Source: a virus
Direction: 5' to 3' (one strand)
Virus record (IMG/VR): IMGVR_UViG_3300029985_001154
Coordinates: 1 to 28,309 of that record
DNA length: 28,309 bases
The position numbers and the translations under genes were made by a program. Position 1 is the stretch's first letter; each line of letters begins with the position of its first letter. Shown here piece by piece: positions 15,816 to 21,875 of this stretch. The notes beneath the pieces are model-generated. The model ran no database searches, was not told the origin of the DNA, and worked only from the letters and a program-made list of their open reading frames with translations.

Positions 15816-15843
15816 AAAGTCTACTCATTTTTGAGTAGACTTT
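15816..15843 (-). terminator. Rho-independent terminator after the VWA/metallopeptidase gene
   Basis: Perfect 12-bp stem AAAGTCTACTCA / TGAGTAGACTTT with a TTTT loop, 16 nt after the stop of the gene at 15860. On the minus strand it continues into TTCTTTATTT. Confidence 0.82.
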
Positions 15844-15859
15844 AAAAATTAATACTCAA

Positions 15860-17194
15860 TTAATCATCCATATAAGCGTATTGCCCAAAAGGTGGTACCT
15901 CTCTGCTACCCTTGATAATAAATGTTGTATCACAGTAGAACTCGTTACCCCAAGTATTATTCGGATAACCATCCGTAAAATTTACTAAACGTAGTGGAAC
16001 GATACCTTCCTCTTCTAAATACTCATAAATTGCTTCATAAGAAGTTCCCCCACCACCCATCGGCTGATATGTTCGAATATCCTCGCCATTATCAGAACTA
16101 AAAACTTGAGGATTATGCACCGCTGAATCATAGCAAAAAACCAAGATTTCATAATTCTGAAATTGCTGCATAATACCATTGACTTCTGACAAGAAATCTT
16201 GTGCTTCCTTTGTTCCAATAGATCCAGACATATCAATTGCAACCGCAATCTTTAATTCTTGATCAGTAATTAGCCCAGGCAAAACAGCATCAATATCCCA
16301 TCCAGTTCGGCTAACCTTCATAAAACTATAATCTGCGGGAATAATACTGTCAAGCTGGCATTGTAGCAACGAGCGCCAATCCATTTTGGGCTCGGTCAAT
16401 TCCTGAATAATGCGCTTAATTCCACCAGGCAAATTTCCGGCTGAACAGTTTTTTGCAGCATTGATAATCTGATCTTTCAGTTCCGATTTAAGCTGTTTCT
16501 TTTCATCCTCGGACAATTTTGCGGGACCGGATGCACTTGGCTTACCGTTGCCTTCCTTATCTGATCCACTACCTTCAGTAGTTTCTTCACCATCGCGTGA
16601 ATTCAAATGATCATCCAGCAATTTGTCGAGCATACTATCAAGGCTGACATCACCTGAACCGGATTTATTAGAATTTTGCTTCTGCATATTCTTAAGCAGA
16701 TCATCATAAACTTTTTCAGAATTCCAACCACGATACTTTACATCGTGCAATCCGATAACTTCATCAATTTTGATCTTTCGGCCATTTGAATCAATTTTTT
16801 CAACCATTGCATGAGGCATTTTTCCAACACCCGCCACAACTAATTCATCATTCACAACATAATCGGCCGCAACATTAAACAGCTTCGGATTTCGATCGTC
16901 TAGGCGTCCCAAATGATCATAGCAAAGATGCAAAATTTCATGGGAGAACAAAAAAATCAACCCATCTGCATCCAATGAATCAATAAATTTATGGTTAAAA
17001 TAAAAATACTTACCATCTACCGCTGCGGTAGGTAACCACTGATCCGCTGCCTGGATCTGAAGGCGCATTGCAAGTGTTCCGAAAAATGGTTGAGTCCAGA
17101 GCATCCCGACTCGAGCCTGGATTAACTTTTCTCGAACTCGTGTTTCAAGTTCTTTGGAAATTGGTTCTTCGGTGATATTTTCTTGGTTTCTCAT
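15860..17194 (-). CDS. VWA-domain / metallopeptidase-like protein (DUF2201 type), partner of MoxR
   Basis: 444 residues from ATG 17194. The N-terminal domain has the family pattern TQPFFGTLAMRLQI followed by FSHEILHLCYDHLGR, where HEILH (85-89) is a HExxH zinc-metalloprotease motif. A Ser/Gly/Glu-rich linker (about 175-230) follows. The C-terminal part holds a von Willebrand A-like domain with the metal-site motif DMSGS (321-325). Such proteins are encoded beside MoxR-type AAA+ ATPases (here the next upstream gene, 17292-18491) and are thought to form chaperone or metal-insertion machines. A perfect promoter ends right at the start codon, which suggests a leaderless mRNA. The TTG at 17221 is a less likely start because it lies inside that promoter. 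Confidence 0.85.
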   Translation of the reverse strand: MRNQENITEEPISKELETRVREKLIQARVGMLWTQPFFGTLAMRLQIQAADQWLPTAAVDGKYFYFNHKFIDSLDADGLIFLFSHEILHLCYDHLGRLDDRNPKLFNVAADYVVNDELVVAGVGKMPHAMVEKIDSNGRKIKIDEVIGLHDVKYRGWNSEKVYDDLLKNMQKQNSNKSGSGDVSLDSMLDKLLDDHLNSRDGEETTEGSGSDKEGNGKPSASGPAKLSEDEKKQLKSELKDQIINAAKNCSAGNLPGGIKRIIQELTEPKMDWRSLLQCQLDSIIPADYSFMKVSRTGWDIDAVLPGLITDQELKIAVAIDMSGSIGTKEAQDFLSEVNGIMQQFQNYEILVFCYDSAVHNPQVFSSDNGEDIRTYQPMGGGGTSYEAIYEYLEEEGIVPLRLVNFTDGYPNNTWGNEFYCDTTFIIKGSREVPPFGQYAYMDD

Positions 17195-17200
17195 ATAATT

Positions 17201-17229
17201 ATGATACTTTCTTTCCGACAATTTGTCAA
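17201..17229 (-). promoter_or_regulatory. Sigma70-type promoter, possibly giving a leaderless mRNA
   Basis: Minus-strand TTGACA (17229-17224), exact 17-bp spacer, TATCAT (17206-17201). Transcription starting 7 nt downstream of the -10 would begin at A17194, the A of the ATG. No ribosome site could then be present on the transcript. Confidence 0.7.
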
Positions 17230-17259
17230 GAAAAATTTTTTGTTGAAAATAAAAGGGTT

Positions 17260-17285
17260 AACGGCACGGTTTAAACCCTGCCGTT
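17260..17285 (-). terminator. Hairpin terminator after the MoxR gene
   Basis: Stem AACGGCA / TGCCGTT, with a further inner GGT/ACC pairing around a TTAA loop, starts 7 nt after the MoxR stop. On the minus strand it is followed by CCCTTTTATTTTC, a moderately U-rich tail. It separates the MoxR gene from the independently promoted VWA gene. Confidence 0.6.
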
Positions 17286-17291
17286 TGTTAG

Positions 17292-18491
17292 CTATCGAGG
17301 AAGAATATACTTTGCAAACTTCATATTAATTTCATTCCAGCTCTTCAGGTGAGTCAACTGCTTCTTTGCACCATAAAATGCCTGCTGTAAATTATAATTC
17401 TTAAAAGCCATTCGTTCTGCCATTACCCCAATCTCCAGGGCAACCTGACTCAAAATGAATGAATTAAAGTTATCGAACATACCCATCCAATCGGTTAGCA
17501 ATGACTCGGAATTCCACTTACGATTTTCAACTTGTCGGTCGCTAACCTTTGAAAATGTTCCCAGCGCCACACTATTATTATTCCAAAATTCACGCAACAT
17601 GTGAAGCATTGCAACAATAATCTGATAATGCGCCGAAACTTCGGTTGTCTTAATCTCCTTAACCTTACCAGATAAAATGTCCCCGGGCTTTGGAAGATTA
17701 CGACCAACCTTCAAATATGCCATATATTCGGTAGCAGTACCCGCCCCGACAGTTGCCGTCATCAATTCACGGATTTCTGAATCCGATAGTGGGGATTCAT
17801 CTTCATCTGTCGAAATCAACTGACTTGCAAACTCATATGACCGTGGAGTCGGAAAAGACTTGTCCGGGCTAGTTGCATCAAATTCGTAGAGCTTATGACG
17901 ATACGACGTCAAATAAGCAATAATATCGGAATTGATATGCGCGGGAATTGCCCAATCAAGCCACGAATCAAAATCTGGCTTGATACCAAAGTGAATAAAA
18001 CGATTGGCCAATGGAGCAGGCATACGGAAAGTAACACCACGATCAGTTTCACGATTGCCGGCTGCGACAATGCAAACATTATCGGGCAATGAATACGTTC
18101 CCACCCGCCGATCAAGAACTAGCTGATATGCGGCTGCCTGAACCGATGGGGGAGCACCATTCATTTCATCCAGGAACAAAATAACAAGCGGATATTGCTT
18201 TGCAAAATCTTCACTCGGGAGCATTTCTGGAGGAGCCCACGACATCGTGTTCTGCTCCTTATTATAAAATGGAATTCCCTTAATATCCGTGGGATCCATC
18301 TGACTAAGCCGAACATCAATAATAGTCCCCCCAAGCTCTTTTGAGAGAGCGGAAACAATCGAACTCTTTCCTAGTCCAGGGCCACCCCAAAGAAAAGCTG
18401 GGCGTTGCACCTTGATGCACCGCTTTAGATGGCGGACAACTTCGTTAAGCGTTAGGTCATTTGCTGTATCAAAAGCATTCTTCGAACTCAT
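17292..18491 (-). CDS. MoxR-type AAA+ ATPase
   Basis: 399 residues with a full AAA+ core: Walker A GGPGLGKS (36-43), Walker B VILFLDEM (103-110), sensor 1 region VAAGN (142-146) and a LANRF arginine segment (161-165). The intervening WAPPEMLPSEDF and AYQLVLDRRVGTYSLPDN match the MoxR branch. The C-terminal 200 residues are helical and specific to this protein. MoxR ATPases pair with VWA proteins as chaperones that remodel or load metals into client proteins. Here the VWA/HExxH partner lies directly downstream. The gene has two tandem sigma70-type promoters and an AAGGA ribosome site 9 nt before ATG. The client protein in the infection cycle is unknown. Confidence 0.9.
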   Translation of the reverse strand: MSSKNAFDTANDLTLNEVVRHLKRCIKVQRPAFLWGGPGLGKSSIVSALSKELGGTIIDVRLSQMDPTDIKGIPFYNKEQNTMSWAPPEMLPSEDFAKQYPLVILFLDEMNGAPPSVQAAAYQLVLDRRVGTYSLPDNVCIVAAGNRETDRGVTFRMPAPLANRFIHFGIKPDFDSWLDWAIPAHINSDIIAYLTSYRHKLYEFDATSPDKSFPTPRSYEFASQLISTDEDESPLSDSEIRELMTATVGAGTATEYMAYLKVGRNLPKPGDILSGKVKEIKTTEVSAHYQIIVAMLHMLREFWNNNSVALGTFSKVSDRQVENRKWNSESLLTDWMGMFDNFNSFILSQVALEIGVMAERMAFKNYNLQQAFYGAKKQLTHLKSWNEINMKFAKYILPR

Positions 18492-18525
18492 GTGTTAAAA
18501 TCCTTTCGTTTTTGACTACTCTTAT

Positions 18526-18554
18526 ATAGTAGCAAAGTTAAAATGGTTTGTCAA
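18526..18554 (-). promoter_or_regulatory. Strong sigma70-type promoter P1 for the MoxR gene
   Basis: Minus-strand TTGACA (18554-18549), exact 17-bp spacer, TACTAT (18531-18526). It leaves a leader of about 28 nt with an AAGGA ribosome site before ATG 18491. Confidence 0.8.
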
Positions 18555-18591
18555 CCTTAAATCTGTTGCTCTTGTGTTTTGAACTGAAAAT

Positions 18592-18620
18592 AGTATAGCA
18601 AACCAGCAATAACAAGTCAA
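18592..18620 (-). promoter_or_regulatory. Second sigma70-type promoter P2 for the MoxR gene, -35 inside a palindrome
   Basis: Minus-strand TTGACT (18620-18615), exact 17-bp spacer, TATACT (18597-18592). The -35 hexamer is part of the left arm of the 40-bp palindrome at 18614-18653, so a protein bound there would be expected to affect this promoter. Confidence 0.6.
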
Positions 18621-18653
18621 CAACTTAAAATGTACATTTTAAGTTGTTGACTT
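18614..18653. repeat. Perfect 40-bp palindrome
   Basis: Two 20-bp arms with no spacer; the left arm begins AAGTCAACAACTTAAA and the centre is TGTACA. It lies between the divergent MoxR and repeat-protein genes and overlaps the -35 of promoter P2. Possible roles are an operator for a dimeric repressor, a cruciform-forming replication element or a resolution site. No open reading frame crosses it. It lacks a U-tract directly after the arms, so it does not look like a terminator. Confidence 0.85.
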
Positions 18654-18785
18654 TAAAGGGCAAATTTACTGAAAATGGCTCGTTTTGGCTCTTAAGGGGT
18701 TGCGACGTGGCATTATGTATGGAAAAATGCCCACCCGTTAGACAGAAAATTAAGTCCTTTGTTTTCAACAATAATTATTTTAACT

Positions 18786-18832
18786 ATTTCGGTTGCAATG
18801 TGAACCGAACTTTGATATAATTATTTCAGTGA
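18786..18832 (+). promoter_or_regulatory. Promoter/operator module, copy 1 (repeat-protein gene)
   Basis: TTGCAA (18793-18798), 17-bp spacer, TATAAT (18816-18821). An inverted repeat TTCGGTT / AACCGAA (18788-18794 and 18803-18809, 8-nt spacer) overlaps the -35 and the spacer, as a repressor operator would. Most of the 47 nt recur at 19543-19589, including everything from the -10 through CAGTGA. Confidence 0.75.
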
Positions 18833-18841
18833 GGAGATCAG

Positions 18842-19543
18842 ATGAATGAATTGGAACAATTGGCCGCAGTTCAGGAAAATGGCTATGCAATTCAATATAT
18901 TAAAAATCCATCTGAACAAGTCCAATTAGCCGCCGTTCAGAAATATGGTAAGGCAATTGAATATATTGAAAACCCATCTGAAAAAGTACAATTGGCGGCA
19001 GTTCAAGAAAATGGCTATTCAATTCAATATATTAAAAATCCATCTGAAAAAGTACAATTGGCCGCAGTTCAAGAAAATGGCTATTCAATTCAATATATTA
19101 AAAATCCATCTGAACAAGTCCAATTAGCCGCAGTTCAACAAGATGGCGAGGCAATTGAATATATTGAAAACCCATCTGAAAAAGTACAATTAGCCGCAGT
19201 TCAACAAGATGGCGAGGCAATTGAATATATTGAAAACCCATCTGAAAAAGTACAATTGGCGGCAGTTCAACAAGATGGCCGGGCAATTCGATATATTAAA
19301 AATCCATCTGAAAAAGTACAATTGGCGGCAGTTCAGCAAGATGTCGAGGCACTTGAATATATTAAAAACCCATCTGAACAAGTCCAATTAGCCGCAGTTC
19401 AACAAGATGGCGAGGCAATTGAATATATTGAAAACCCATCTGAAAAAGTACAATTGGCGGCAGTTCAACAAGATGTCGAGGCACTTGAATATATTAAAAA
19501 CCCAACAATCAATGTACAAATGTATGCGAAATTAATTTACTAA
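18842..19543 (+). CDS. LAAV-repeat protein (DUF4116-like), ten 22-residue repeats
   Basis: 233 residues, almost wholly made of ten tandem repeats of the form LAAVQ-x2-G-x-AI-x-YI-x-NPSE-x-VQ (residues 7-226), with a short MNELEQ start and a MYAKLIY end. Each repeat is probably a helix-turn-helix hairpin, so the protein should form a solenoid suited to protein binding. The LAAV core and length resemble DUF4116 repeats; function is not known. A ribosome site (GAGGAG) is 8 nt upstream and the promoter carries a palindromic operator. A diverged relative is encoded at 14532-15124, on the other side of the MoxR/VWA genes. Near-identical DNA repeats make the gene prone to copy-number change and to misassembly. 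Confidence 0.85.
   Translation: MNELEQLAAVQENGYAIQYIKNPSEQVQLAAVQKYGKAIEYIENPSEKVQLAAVQENGYSIQYIKNPSEKVQLAAVQENGYSIQYIKNPSEQVQLAAVQQDGEAIEYIENPSEKVQLAAVQQDGEAIEYIENPSEKVQLAAVQQDGRAIRYIKNPSEKVQLAAVQQDVEALEYIKNPSEQVQLAAVQQDGEAIEYIENPSEKVQLAAVQQDVEALEYIKNPTINVQMYAKLIY
18860..19519 (+). repeat. Ten tandem 66-bp repeats
   Basis: Exact 66-bp periodicity, one unit per 22-residue protein repeat. Units 5, 6 and 9 encode identical residues (LAAVQQDGEAIEYIENPSEK), and units 8 and 10 share QQDVEALEYIKNP, a pattern suggesting recent unequal recombination or gene conversion. The repeats are coding and have no unique spacers, so this is not a CRISPR array. Confidence 0.92.
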
Positions 19544-19589
19544 TTTCGGTTGACATTAATACCGAATTTTGCTATAATTATTTCAGTGA
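19543..19589 (+). promoter_or_regulatory. Promoter/operator module, copy 2
   Basis: Consensus TTGACA (19550-19555), 17-bp spacer, TATAAT (19573-19578). An inverted repeat TTCGGTT / TACCGAA (19545-19551 and 19560-19566) occupies the same place as in copy 1. The module starts at the last base of the repeat-gene stop codon and drives the gene at 19615. Confidence 0.8.
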
Positions 19590-19614
19590 ATGAAGCAATA
19601 AAAGGAGATCGAAA

Positions 19615-19743
19615 ATGAATTTTTCAACTTGGTTTTCCGAAGCAGTTGCAATGTTTTTCTCCAATCATGGGCAAAAGCCAATTCTCAATACGGATCAATT
19701 CGCTGAAGCAATTCGAAATTATTGGGACAATATTACCCCCTGA
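19615..19743 (+). CDS. Short protein, 42 aa; probably the N-terminal part of the next gene
   Basis: ATG 19615 follows a good AAAGGAG ribosome site and the strong promoter of copy 2. The product MNFSTWFSEAVAMFFSNHGQ...NYWDNITP stops at TGA 19741-19743 right after a C5 run (19736-19740). A -1 shift at that run enters the downstream frame (19722-20246), whose own start would have to be TTG or CTG. I infer that both form one gene of about 210 residues, split by a homopolymer error or a frameshift. The family is not recognised. Confidence 0.6.
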   Translation: MNFSTWFSEAVAMFFSNHGQKPILNTDQFAEAIRNYWDNITP

Positions 19744-20246
19744 ACATCAATCGTTACTTTTCGGTAAATAATATCATTTCAAAAATTTCAGTTGATTGGG
19801 GGGCAAAATTGACTATACTTCCAGACATTACAGATGAACAGCGCGACAAAATTGTTGATGCCGGTTTATTAATGATCCGTGCCCTTACTCAGGCATATGG
19901 AGGCGATGCTGGTTCTGAACTCTATATTAAAATGGAGGAATGTCTAGGGGCGGCGGCTGGGATGGCAATGCTTCGAATTTTGTGCGGAGAAGATCTTAAT
20001 TTAAGATTAAAATGGCATCATATGAGAGATAAGATTCAGGTAATTAGAGCAATACGAGAATCTGCAAGGGAAAATGGTATTTCGGGTACCACCTACCCGA
20101 AATATCGATATGATTTGATCTCAGCAAAAAATATTGCAGATAATTGGCAACGCGGCGGAACTTTTGACTTTTCCTGCCTTAATGAAAATTGCCTAGCAAC
20201 ATTTAAATCAATGTTATCCAATGAAGATGGGTTAACCATTAGCTAG
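19722..20246 (+). CDS. Unknown phage protein, about 170 aa, start uncertain
   Basis: The open frame covers 19722-20246 but has no ATG near its beginning; candidates are TTG 19722, CTG 19740 or TTG 19809 (preceded by GGGGGG). Most likely its true N-terminus is the 42-residue ORF at 19615, joined by a -1 shift at the C5 run. The visible protein is helix-rich (DEQRDKIVDAGLLMIRALTQ; GAAAGMAMLRILCGEDLNLR) and ends in a Cys-containing segment (FSCLNENCLATF). I do not recognise the family. The stop codon shares the palindrome CTAG with the stop of the convergent glycosyltransferase gene, a 4-nt overlap. Confidence 0.65.
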   Translation: MGQYYPLNINRYFSVNNIISKISVDWGAKLTILPDITDEQRDKIVDAGLLMIRALTQAYGGDAGSELYIKMEECLGAAAGMAMLRILCGEDLNLRLKWHHMRDKIQVIRAIRESARENGISGTTYPKYRYDLISAKNIADNWQRGGTFDFSCLNENCLATFKSMLSNEDGLTIS

Positions 20247-21016
20247 ATAGACAAAATAGTTTTATCAATTACAAATTTTTCTTGGACACTATTATAATTA
20301 TTCCAATTAATAGGGTGAGCGGCATTGTCCGCTTTCCCTTTTTTCTGTCTGGTTAACCATTCATTTTTAGATTTAGTAACATAATGATTAATTCTCAAAA
20401 TTCCACTGGAATGGGGAGAAAATGGCCCGTTAATTTTCACCATATTTTCATTAAATGTTCCGTGTTCAACATTAAAAAAATGGGGTTGTCCCAAAATCTG
20501 AACATTTTGATCCATACGAATTATACTTTTAATGTGCGTATTGATCTGAATATTTTCTAAAGGTCTCCATGTAAATCTTTCTAGCACTGGAATATTTTCA
20601 TAATCATTTTTATCGGAAGAACCAAAACACATCCAATTAACACCTATTGCAAGAGGATTTATAAATCCGTTTAGCAACGATAAAACATTATTTGTAGGTG
20701 AAAATAAAAATTCATCAAAATCAATAAATGCTGCCCAAATTTTTTCACGATTAATTCTATTTATAAAATGTTGATATGCTTTTAATTGGGGATTGTTAAC
20801 CGACAAAAACGCAGGCGAAGGAATAGCCCATTCTGTTAAATCGACCACTCCTTCATCTATATAAGGTTTTAAAATATCTAAATAATTATCCGAGGATAAA
20901 TTATTATATAGATAAAATTTAGATACTCCAATTTTTTTATGAAAATCAATCCACTCTTTAAGATATAGACCTTCATTTTTAAAAATAGCACAAATAACTA
21001 AATTAGTATTATTCAT
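20243..21016 (-). CDS. Glycosyltransferase, GT92/GT2-like
   Basis: 257 residues from ATG 21016, which overlaps the upstream stop (ATGAATAA) and has a GGAG site 8 nt away. LVICAIFKNEGLYLKEWIDF (6-25) with VSKFYLYNNLSSDNYLDIL is characteristic of the GT92/DUF23 branch of GT-A enzymes. IDFDEFLF (98-105) is the DxD metal and nucleotide-sugar site, and FFNVEHGTF and LRINHYVTKSKNEW near the C-terminus are typical acceptor-side elements. The sugar donor and acceptor are unknown; candidates are host glycans, phage proteins or modified phage DNA. Confidence 0.83.
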   Translation of the reverse strand: MNNTNLVICAIFKNEGLYLKEWIDFHKKIGVSKFYLYNNLSSDNYLDILKPYIDEGVVDLTEWAIPSPAFLSVNNPQLKAYQHFINRINREKIWAAFIDFDEFLFSPTNNVLSLLNGFINPLAIGVNWMCFGSSDKNDYENIPVLERFTWRPLENIQINTHIKSIIRMDQNVQILGQPHFFNVEHGTFNENMVKINGPFSPHSSGILRINHYVTKSKNEWLTRQKKGKADNAAHPINWNNYNSVQEKFVIDKTILSI

Positions 21017-21503
21017 CGGTTTCTCCAGAAGAGTAATCAAAGTCAAAATCCAAATCTTCAGTTACATAGGAATTTAGTTTAAATTTTAATTTAGGTATTT
21101 CACTGGGAATATCAGATGTAAAATTGATAGCTACAGAAATATGCGGTATAAAATCAGGAAAATCATCTGTTGCCCCGAGAGATATGGCTTCATCGTGAAT
21201 TTTTTCAATTTCGATTGGATCCAATTTTAAAACAAGTAATTTATCTTTACCGAAAATATCCCAACCAATTGGTTTTACATAAATTGGTAATTTTGGATCC
21301 ATTTTTTCTAATTCAGGTACATATTTTCGTGAATACACAACAGTTACATGGTAATCAGATGTTTCAACCAAATTTTGAATTTCTTTATCTGTAAGCCATT
21401 TATATAATTTTTCTCGGCTGGTTTCATCTAATTCTAATTTCGAAAAGGTTCCTTTAACTTCTTTTTCCGCTTCTTCTAATAATTCTTTAAACGATTTCAG
21501 CAT
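21009..21503 (-). CDS. acb1: Acb1-like anti-CBASS 2H phosphodiesterase
   Basis: 164 residues. Two H-x-T/S motifs define a 2H phosphoesterase: HVT (52-54) in SDYHVTVVYSRKY and HIS (121-123) in FIPHISVAINFTS. They are 69 residues apart, the spacing I recall between His44 and His113 of T4 Acb1 (gp57B). KGTFSKLELDETSREKLYKW and the YHVT-x-VYSRKY context also resemble T4 Acb1, which degrades cyclic oligonucleotide signals of CBASS defence. The first 16 residues (MLKSFKELLEEAEKEV) look like a T4-type capsid-targeting peptide with L-x-E cleavage sites, so the enzyme might be packaged. It overlaps the upstream gene by 17 nt. Confidence 0.75.
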   Translation of the reverse strand: MLKSFKELLEEAEKEVKGTFSKLELDETSREKLYKWLTDKEIQNLVETSDYHVTVVYSRKYVPELEKMDPKLPIYVKPIGWDIFGKDKLLVLKLDPIEIEKIHDEAISLGATDDFPDFIPHISVAINFTSDIPSEIPKLKFKLNSYVTEDLDFDFDYSSGETDE

Positions 21504-21873
21504 TCAAAAATCCCCTTGCAAATAATTCGACATTTAAATCATTTAGTTTAAATAGCATAGCAATATCTTCATCTGTTATCCAAACGGTTGTTTTATAACT
21601 ATTACGTTCAATATAATGAGGGCACGGCATCCGTGATAATCCTAATAATATTACTGGTGTCCAAACAATATTAATCAATATTTTGAATTCATAAAAATAA
21701 ATTTTTGCAGCATTAAATCTTTGAAAACCAAATTCACTAAGGCGTAATCCATTTTTTTGGGAAATTCGAAACCACCAAAATTTATCATCATCTATCGGTA
21801 AATCAGAATGGTTGATAAGTGCGTAGTCTTTATACACTTTATCAATCCATTCTTTTTTTGATAAACGATTCAT
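21487..21873 (-). CDS. Conserved phage protein, 128 aa, unknown function
   Basis: Begins MNRLSKKEWIDKVYKDYALI. The segment RISQKNGLRLSEFGFQRFNA (about 36-55), followed by a hydrophobic stretch VWTPVILLGLSRMPCPHYIE and VWITDEDIAMLFKLN, matches a pattern I associate with uncharacterised small proteins of T4-like and cyanophage genomes. No catalytic motif is evident. It sits between the exonuclease gene (2-nt gap) and the Acb1-like gene (17-nt overlap), so all three are likely co-translated. Confidence 0.65.
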   Translation of the reverse strand: MNRLSKKEWIDKVYKDYALINHSDLPIDDDKFWWFRISQKNGLRLSEFGFQRFNAAKIYFYEFKILINIVWTPVILLGLSRMPCPHYIERNSYKTTVWITDEDIAMLFKLNDLNVELFARGFLNAEIV

Positions 21874-21875
21874 AA

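Larger units (their letters stand above)
18492..18841. promoter_or_regulatory. Divergent control region between the MoxR gene and the repeat-protein gene
   Basis: 350 nt without a gene. It holds the two minus-strand promoters, the 40-bp palindrome and the plus-strand promoter/operator module at 18786-18832. Between about 18655 and 18770 there is a less AT-rich stretch with a possible imperfect hairpin (GTGGCATT pairing with AATGCCCAC, 18704-18733). I see no tRNA-like fold and only very short open frames there; a small RNA is possible but unsupported. Confidence 0.6.

Noticed and set aside
17195-17221. Upstream TTG start for the VWA gene
   Set aside because: It lies within the near-perfect promoter 17201-17229, and the family pattern begins after the ATG at 17194.
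18647-18676. Plus-strand promoter using TTGACT of the right palindrome arm
   Set aside because: No -10-like sequence is found at 15-19 nt spacing.
19098-19391. Several open frames on both strands inside the repeat gene
   Set aside because: They are periodic shadows of the 66-bp coding repeats and have no ribosome sites.
18860-19519. Regular repeats that could suggest a CRISPR array
   Set aside because: The units are contiguous, in frame, coding and without unique spacers.
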